64,000 nt of DNA from Hyalella azteca (Eukaryota > Arthropoda > Malacostraca > Amphipoda > Hyalellidae), in assembly GCF_000764305.2 (NCBI RefSeq), contig NW_025936154.1:1-64000 (forward strand), written 5' to 3'. Positions 56,353 through 64,000 of the stretch are shown one piece after another. How positions within the stretch are numbered: position 1 is the stretch's first letter; each line of letters starts with the position of its first letter. A program made the translations under genes and the position numbers. The notes under the pieces were generated by a model, which saw only the letters and a list, made by a program, of their open reading frames with translations, was not told the origin of the DNA and did no database searches.

Positions 56353-59300
56353 ATGGAAAAATCAATCAGATGAGAGTCTCCACCATGACCAAGTTTGAGA
56401 CTCAAATGCGCCAGGCAATAGTCCTTATCAAGTCAGCTGTGGCCTTGAACCCGTCCACGGTCAGGTACATGAATGTAGCGGTGTCAAGATTTAACGTATC
56501 CATAAATCTGACGTGTGTGTGTTTGTGTATTTGTGTGCATGATATCGAGGCCAGCCGTGGCGGCTCACTTCAAGGCCACGTGGTTCAAGATATTGGTTGC
56601 AGTTATGACTTATATTGATTAGAGAAGGAAATTCGGATTCTTTTTTGAATAATGATAAGGGGCATGAAATTAAGGTTTCATCGAGATTGCATTTAGGAAA
56701 ATAGCAAGATGAATAAATTTTTTACCAAACTTTTTAGCCTGGGTAGAATTTAAGGGGAAACGCTCCTTAAACCAACGCTCCGCCTATCAACAACCTCTTC
56801 GATGTTGTTGATAGAGAAGCCGATGAGTCCGCAGGAGGGAGGGAGTCAGACCGAGGCATTATACTAGTGGCGTGCCAAGCAGTGACCAGCGAGGCCGAGA
56901 TGTAGGGTTTTAATGTAGTGGGCCAACGCTCTGCACGCCAGTACAATACACGAAAGGTCATCGAAGTGAAGGGCATCTTGAGAACGTATTTTTTATGATA
57001 TCGGGACGGTGTCATAGGTTGAGCGAAGATTCAAGAGCAAAATTTTGCATCTGGCCGAACTACCAAATAGCGACGCACGCCAAATTGGAGAGACTAGACC
57101 AAAATTAGTAAATTGAAATTAGTCAATTGGTTAAACCAAAATTAGTCAATTGTATAATTAGAAGAGAAAGCCAGTCTTCTATAAATTTAATTAATTAATT
57201 AAATTGGAGCTTCGACTCAATTTCGTCAGGTTGATTAGACATCGAGCTGGTCTATTCGGCTGCGCTGCAAGTTCTAATGCAATTGTCCAGTGACGGATTA
57301 ACAACCGGAGGAGGCACAGGGAAACACAGAAAAGATCTTAAGTGTGATTATGCAAGGTAAAGTAGAGACAAACGGGTGGAGAAATTCTGGAGTAAGTCTC
57401 CAGGACCCGTCCAGCGTGAAGCTCCGGGCTGACATCAGGCTGGACACTCGTTCAAGGGTGCTTGGATCCTCGGTTAGGTACTCGCGTGAAGTAGTAGTCA
57501 CAGTAAGGCCCGTGCGCGGAATAGATTCATCGTAACTATGCGTCCTTTCGATGGCTCGGCTATGCTTAGTCTGCTTAAACTTGCTAGTCTTCTGTAGACT
57601 TCGTGTCGGAATTCGAGGGAACATTAGATCTTGCTCAAAGAACAGGTCCAATTGTGGTCGTTGGGTTGCTAAAAAAGTTCTTCTGGCGTTGGAGTTGAGC
57701 AATAGCTAGTGAATTGCGAGGTTGAAGGCTCTTTCGACGTGTGCCTCTATTTCATAATTCGGCCAGATGCAGACTCACATAATACGTTCTCACGATGCTC
57801 TTCTCTTCGATGGCCACCCGTATGGTGTACCCCCGCAAAGCACGTTGGCCCAATACACCAAAACCCCAGCTCTAGTTTGCTGGTCACTGTCTGACTCGCG
57901 CCCAAACACTCTGATCGAAGGCCCCAGCCTCTCTGACTCCCGGTCTCTCAGTGACCCAGTCTCCCGCCTGTGGACATACAGGGTACAGGCATATGCCTCA
58001 GAAACCCACAAATGGAACACTGCTCCTTAAGTTTACCCTAAGCTATTGAGTCTAACACATGATTTATTTATCTTCCTATTTTCCTAAGTGTAATCTCAAG
58101 AGAACCTGAATTCCCTACTTATCATCATTTAAAAAAAGCTGACTTTAATACTCTAATCAACGTAACGACCACGTGATTTGAGCAATTGTTCCGACATAAA
58201 CGATCATGTAAGCTTCGTCATTGTGAATGAATTAACGCTCCTGTTTTGTAGCCTTGACTTTCGCCTGCAAAGCATATTTTTAAACACATGCGAGACATTT
58301 GGCTTAACATTTAAATTGTATTTAATGGAGAAAATCCTTAAAACTTTCTCGAATTGAGATTCATTGCGTCTTTTTAAATGTTTCTCTAGTTCGACAATAT
58401 CCAAGAAATATAATCGGTCAACGCAATTTTAAACAGCTTTCGTCAAGTTGAGTGTAACTGGTAGCTGAGCATGATTTTATTGCTGAAGCTCATTTCACTA
58501 TTTTTTCAGCTACGAGCTCACCAGTAAATCAAATGATGATATAATGAAATGATGCTTAGCTTAATAACACTTTTTCCTTATTAGGTTCGTCCTCTTGGGA
58601 AATGATGAAACTGTTCTACCTGCAATTGAAGAATACGTGTCAAATTGGCCAGATCGTTTTCGGAATCGTCTAAAGTTGAGTTATCGGCCTGTCATTATGC
58701 CAGAAGAATGGCATTTAATGGATTTCTACGAGAAATGTGTCACCGAAAAGTTGTTCCTGCCGTGGGTGCTGTCTGATTTTGACTCCGTCGTGTATCTGGA
58801 TACCGACCACGTGTTCATGAGACCTCCGGAGCATCTGTTAGCGCACTTCAAAAACTTCGATGACACCCAAGTGCTTGGAGTCGCACCTGTAGATGGTTAC
58901 TATTTGCAGTCCAATATAGAGGTAAAAACCACACAATCTAATAGTTAAGTACTTCAGAATAATGCCTGAAGATTCCTCAGAACAAGCAACATTCTCGATT
59001 CCTTGAAACAAACCATATTCTCCCACTGAATAATATTTGAAATGCATCAACTAGGCTTCCAAAAAGACAAATGTTAGATCAATTACTCAATATTGCGTAT
59101 TACTCTTCTTGAAATATCAATATCTACTGAATATATGGACTAGTAATTCGAAACAGTTGTTGATTATGCGAGTTAGAAGAAAAAGATTAGGCATAAACTT
59201 GAAGGCGCCTTCGCAATATTTTAAAGCCATCATTAATGCTAAAAAATTTCAGGTTGGAACCTCGCATAGACCTCATTGCTAAAATATCTTACATGTGCAG

Positions 59301-62300
59301 ATACCATACTACGGGAGGCAAGGCTTAAGCAGCGCGCTATTGCTAGCCAATCTTACAAGGTGGCGTGACCTGCCTGTCGACTGGCTGCCCATCGTGACAA
59401 GTGTGGCCAAAGTTTATAAGGACAGCATAGTGAGCGATCAAGATATATTTAACCTCGTTTTCAGTGAGGTATGAAAAATCATATTCAATATCTCTTTTTC
59501 CTCAACAAAGTAAGTACCAATTATAATTTCATTTTCTCATCGCTGAAGTTTCAGCTCTTCTGCCAACAGCGTTATATATGTTGCATATACAGCGCTCCAC
59601 AACCCTAGTCTTAACTAATGCTACTAACACTTTAGTTCCCCCATAATGCCCCCACAGCCCTTTAGTCTACTTGCAGTTTAAAATGAGCCGCCACAAATTT
59701 TTTCTGCTGTGAACTCAGTCAAGATCCTAAATTTGCTTGAATAGATAACACTCGTCCGTGTATCGCGTATATTATCGAATCTGCTCCGTACTGTATATTT
59801 ATTCGTCTCTTTATGAGTATTCAGCATGAATTGAAAGCAGCAACATGAGAAATGCTCGTTTAGAATATAAAGCTAAAATAGAAAATAGGCATTTTTACGC
59901 GTAACTGTGGAAACGACAACGTTAAAACCGGAACTGGGAGAGCTTGTGTCCTGTTTATGGGTTTCTAAGATAGGGATATAATGACCACATAATTTTAGTT
60001 TACCATCCGATACTGATACTTTGGTTATTTTTTTACAACACCTTGTATGCAGATTGCATTTAAGGGGAGCGTCTACCCTAAAATTGAAAATTTTCAATTT
60101 TTCGGTTTTTATACTCATTTTAAAACTGACATTCTGCCCTATCCAACGGTACCACTGCCATATCTGTACGTTGATTTATGATTTCACGACATTTCATGAA
60201 AGGGGGACGGGTGGGGGAGTTCTTTAAGTAATTAGATAGGAACTAATTAGCTGCTGAGCTCTTTAAATATAGTGTCTACTTTAGTTGTGCTGCAGTTACG
60301 TGTTTAGTCTCATCTTAAAGCTGACATTATGGCCTATCCAACGGTACCATTACCATCTCTGTACGTTGATTTGTACGTTCACGACACTTCATGAAAGGGG
60401 GGCGGGGGGAGAGTTCTTTCAGTAATTACGTAGGAGCTAATTCGCTGCCCAGCACTACAAATACAGTGTTTCTATGAGGTGTAGTTCAGTGTGCCTCCGG
60501 GCTTTGTAGGGAGAGGTGCGCATGTAGTCGCTCCCACCATCCTTGAGTGGAATCAAGCACCAGAAACGTTTAGTTTGGTATCTATGCTACATTGAGCGCC
60601 TATTGCAGTGCGCTCGGGACTTTGTCGCGCTCTCCTCAACATTCACACTTATTGTCACGGAAAACCTATCTCCTCCTAGAGTTTTGAAGCTACAACAATG
60701 ACACATATATCATTCAATTTGCAAATAAACTATCTACAAAATGTTCATCCCGGTTTTTCTAGTTTCATTATAGTTTGAATTTTATTCTGCAAAAAGAGGG
60801 GGGTGGCGGGGGGAAAATCGAAAAATATCCGAACATTTTGGAAAAATGCCCCCCACTTCCACAAAAATTAAAATTTCAAAAAAAAGGGATGAACATTTTG
60901 TAGATGAAGACCTCACGCATCGAATGATATGTGTCTCGATGTTGTAGCTTGGAAATCCTAGGACTAGATTCATTTCTACAGTACCCCCTTTTATAGCCGT
61001 TTTCTAAGAATTTCACGTTTTCTTTCATTTTTTTTGAAAAATGTACACGAACAAAATGCGAGTTTTTTTCCATTTTACATATGTGTACCAAGTTTCAGAG
61101 TGATCCGACTGTAAATAGCCGAAATAATTTTTAGGGTAGACGCTCCCCTTAAATTTACAGCCCAAATTAGCATCATTAGCGGTAGGGAAAAAGGCTCTAT
61201 ACAGTTCATCAAATGCCAAAACATAACCTGATCAAAATTAATGCAGCCCCGCAATGAACTCTAGCATCGTCTTAAATCCCCCATTACAGCATCGTCTTAA
61301 ATCCCCCATTACAGCATCGTCTCACATCCCCCATTGCAGCATCGACTTACATCCTCCATTACAGCATCGTCTTAAATCCCCCATTACAGCATCGTCTCAC
61401 ATCCCCCATTGCAGCATCGACTTACATCCTCCATTACAGCATCGTCTTACATCCCCCATTACAGCATCGTCTTACATCCTCCATTACAGCATCGTCTTAC
61501 ATCCCCCATTACAGCATCGTCTTACATCCCCCATTACATCCTTATCCCTCCATCCTCGTCTTTCATCCGTGATACTAAAGCAACCACTCCTACCACAGCT
61601 GTGTTCTGATGTGTTGTGCGCCTGGCGGCTTTTCGTTTTTGCCTCAAAGTAGTCACATAGATCTCTATTGTCAGTGAAAAACTTGGTTAAGTAGAAATTC
61701 CATCCAGTAGTTTCTTTTTCGCGGAATTCGGGGTGAAATTGAAAAATTTAATCTCTGCACAGTACATTCGACTATAGTACTATACATTCAAATATAAAAT
61801 TACATTTATTCTGCATGACCGCAATAAAAAATGTGGACATCAATGCTCAACATCTAAAAGAACATTAATATCTCCATTTAATGATGAGATTACCAAAGAA
61901 TTAATTAATATATTATAATAATTATCGAAACGATAATAATAGTTAAATTGTTAATTTATCAAGATTTATTGATAAGATATGATATAATAATCAGTTTATT
62001 AATAATAATTATTATATAATAGGAAATTTTAAACTAAATTATAATATTAATAATAACGATTTTGCATCAATTAATGCAAAAACATCAGCTATTTGGAAGG
62101 AGGACATCTAGTTGAATGCGTGGAAGAATGGGTATTTTACATATCAGATATTTAGGTGACAAAACTAAAAAAGCGTTCAATTTGTTCCGATCGTTCCTCA
62201 GCAGATAATATGTGATTGAAGGTCTGTGATTGGCTGGCGTAATTGCGAACTCGTAACTTTTTTTGATATTATGAATTTTTCTCGTCAGTTTCCAGACTAC

Positions 62301-63485
62301 ATCTACGACCTGAGCTGTGACTGGAGTGGCAGCATCGAGCAGTGCTTGTCAGTGAACTGGAACTGCAGCTCCATCGAACAAACAGGCTTTTCGTTGGTGC
62401 ACGGTGCAAGATCAAGATTTTTTGCAGAAGACGTTTGGAGAATGAGAACTATTTCCTATGGATTGAAATACGTCATCCCTATGGAGGTATTTAATTTTTT
62501 CTGTGTTAAATTTAGGATGAAGAGTCATTTAGTTTAGATCAGAAGTAATTGCGTATAATTTTGTCTGATTATTTGGATGCCTTCACTGATAACAATGATT
62601 ATATATACGCTATAGTTTATAGAGTAACACGCTTTGTTACCCCACCGCACGAGCAGAGAGCGGACGGATGACCCACTCACAGTTATAAGGTGCATCGATA
62701 TTCAGACAAAATCTAAACTATTTCTCTGAGTGTTTATTTGTATATTTCACTTAGATCTTACAGACATTCTTAAGCCTAATAGAGGTGTCTATACAAGCAT
62801 CCCACTGTATTTATCTCATATATTTGATTGTGGAAATAATTTTAGTGGCATGAGATTAATTACTAATATAATTTCTTAAATTCCATCTATGAAAAAGCTT
62901 GCACCCAGGAAAATAAGTATGTCACTATATGGGCCGAGTGCTAAGTAGCTGGTTTTTATAATGTGGCGCTGAGACGACGCTCTGATAGCGACTTATTTAT
63001 TCAGCCGAATAGTTAGAAAACTCGCAAATTTTCAACATTTTTTCCGTAATACCTAGTGCGCGAGAAATTTTTTTTAGAATTTTTATTGAAAATTAGTAGA
63101 AATCTTCGAATACATTCTAAACTCTACATTGAACTTTCTGAAGTTTTCTTTTCATGTTTAAATTATTTCTGTATTTTAATTGCCTTCAATCAAGCTCCGC
63201 TATGGAGAATTGCATCTTATGAAGTATTCAAACTGAATTTAGGCTTCGTTTATATATGACTAATTACTTTCAATTGACTCCGCGCAGGAGATTTTCACTA
63301 CATGGGAGAGGTACGACTTAACTGAGCCCTTGTCAGTATTACTTCAAACCTTGACCAAAAACCTCCACACACGGGAAGATGAACTGCGGAAAGCACAGGC
63401 GAGCCATAAAGAAAATCTGTTTTGCCTCTACAGTTTCGAGAAGCTCCTGAAACAATTGAACGATCTCGTGCAGATAAAAAAATAA
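56353..63485 (+). CDS. Glucoside xylosyltransferase-like (GXYLT, GT8 family), five 3' exons
   Basis: GXYLT enzymes are Golgi type II membrane proteins that add xylose to O-glucose on EGF repeats such as those of Notch. Exons: 56353-56464 (TQMRQAIVLIKSAVAL), 58585-58921 (RFVLLGNDE..MPEEWHLMDFYEKC, VYLDTDHVFMRPPEHL with the DxD metal site DTD), 59301-59468 (IPYYGRQGLSSALLLANLTR, SDQDIFNLVF), 62289-62486 (FPDYIYDLSCDWSGS..FSLVHGARS) and 63288-63485 (EIFTTWERYDL..QIKK, TAA at 63483-63485). All junctions are GT-AG with compatible phases (2, then 0). The N-terminal cytoplasmic, membrane and stem exons are missing from the window or unrecognised. Substrate specificity is inferred from homology only. 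Confidence 0.85.
56465..58584. other. First visible GXYLT intron with an unexplained GC-rich block
   Basis: 57290-58030 is markedly GC-richer than the AT-rich intron and has long open frames on both strands (minus 57702-57298, 134 codons; plus 57767-58030; minus 58020-57790). None matches a family I recognise. It could be a retroelement relic or an unrelated nested gene. 56770-57000 is a second, smaller GC-rich patch. Confidence 0.3.
60064..61148. mobile_element. 1,085-bp TTAA-flanked terminal-inverted-repeat element
   Basis: The ends share a perfect 20-bp inverted repeat GGGGAGCGTCTACCCTAAAA. TTAA abuts both ends (60060-60063 and 61149-61152), as in piggyBac-type and other TTAA-specific transposons. 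Inside are an approximately 197-bp direct repeat (from about 60120 and 60317, with GACATT.TG.CCTATCCAACG) and an inverted pair (about 60670-60760 against 60885-60972, with CTACAAAATGTTCATCCC). No transposase was seen. In the GXYLT intron 3. Confidence 0.8.
61262..61550 (+). repeat. 25-bp minisatellite (CAGCATCGTCTTACATCCCCCATTA)
   Basis: About a dozen tandem copies of a unit starting CAGCATCGTCTTA and ending CCCCCATTA, with few substitutions. The three-frame His/Ser/Pro-rich ORFs are repeat artefacts. In the GXYLT intron 3. Confidence 0.9.
61551..62288. other. AT-rich remainder of GXYLT intron 3
   Basis: Long AT-rich tract at 61860-62070 (ATAATAAT, ATTATTAT). No gene or element recognised. 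Confidence 0.4.
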
Positions 63486-64000
63486 TACCAAATGTTGATC
63501 ATATTAGTAGTCAAATTTGCCTAAGGCATCTTGGTCTTTTAAACGTATAATCCAAGAAAAAAATTTGGGTCAAACAAAATGAAAAATTTGATCTTACAAA
63601 CGACGTTGAAACAGCGTATTTTCAACGCTGATTAAACCATACTTATTCGAACACAAGAGACGGTCTAAAAAGTTCTTAAATCCGTTTTCCAGTATTATAA
63701 GCATTTTGTTTATACAAGTGAAATGAATTAAAATCACCCATAAATCAAAGTGATTAATCCGTTTCATTCATTCGTTCCTTTTAGTCAAAACTTTGTTTTA
63801 AAGAGGCTTTCACTAGCTATAGAGTAATAGAAAAATACTCAAAAGAGCTTCCAGTTTGGCCAGGTTCCTTTTCTGATGCCTCACTGGTGCTTAGTTCTAT
63901 GGTAGTCATCTGGATTTCTGGAGAAATAGAGCTTTGTTATAAAGTAGAAACAAATTCATGCAAAGAGCTCTAGAATTTTTCAAAATGGAAAATTGTTAGT
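63486..64000. other. 3' flank of the GXYLT-like gene
   Basis: AT-rich, with a possible AACGTTGA-type MITE remnant near 63600-63630 (CGACGTTGAAACAGCG). No gene seen before the window ends. Confidence 0.4.

Noticed and set aside
61262..61550. 25-bp regular repeats as a possible CRISPR array
   Set aside because: Units are contiguous without unique spacers, in a eukaryotic intron; it is a minisatellite.

Overview
The window looks like animal nuclear DNA, most likely arthropod (a crustacean is plausible but not shown). It is AT-rich, its genes are split into short exons with GT-AG introns, and it carries many decayed transposable elements. I saw no bacterial operons, CRISPR arrays or convincing tRNA/rRNA genes. 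Two single N bases (8057 region, 13331) and one N at 44508 mark collapsed assembly gaps.

Layout. (1) 1-9.7 kb: a divergent pair of METTL24-like (Methyltransf_22) paralogues, one on the minus strand (exons 2365-2239 and 1335-1132, running off the left edge) and one on the plus strand (5171-9673). (2) 9.7-14.2 kb: gene-poor, with a tRNA-derived SINE-like element and a BEL/Pao reverse transcriptase fragment. (3) 14.5-45.2 kb: the main feature, three paralogous genes for secreted proteins built only of tandem LDL-receptor class A (LDLa) domains. Gene C is on the minus strand (22165-14533). Genes A (25393-30640) and B (33467-44507) are on the plus strand. All three share one plan: a conserved GC-rich block about 0.6-0.7 kb upstream of the ATG, a first coding exon of only two codons (MK or ME), a signal-peptide exon, then one LDLa domain per symmetric phase 1-1 exon. 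Exon lengths are the same domain by domain: 111-108-111-111-108-117-111-108-126-111-108 bp, then domain 12 fused to a (VKDGGG)n tail. C and B have all 12 domains; A has domains 1-7 and a damaged tail. An orphan domain-8-type exon follows B. (4) 45.6-54 kb: a decayed jockey/CR1-type LINE (minus strand) abuts a 6,005-bp PIF/Harbinger DNA transposon (47984-53988). The transposon carries a four-part HARBI1-like transposase, a Myb/SANT-like partner gene and a later LTR-retroelement fragment. (5) 56.3-63.5 kb: five 3' exons of a glucoside xylosyltransferase-like (GT8) gene. Its introns hold a 1,085-bp TTAA-flanked terminal-inverted-repeat element and a 25-bp minisatellite.

Nothing suggests these genes act as one pathway. 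METTL24-like and GXYLT-like proteins are normally secretory-pathway proteins, and the LDLa proteins have signal peptides, so all host genes here may concern secreted or cell-surface products. That is context, not proof of shared function. The most unusual item is the LDLa cluster: an inverted, exon-by-exon colinear family with a conserved upstream block, a minisatellite-encoded tail and an expanding 52-bp repeat that straddles an exon-intron boundary.
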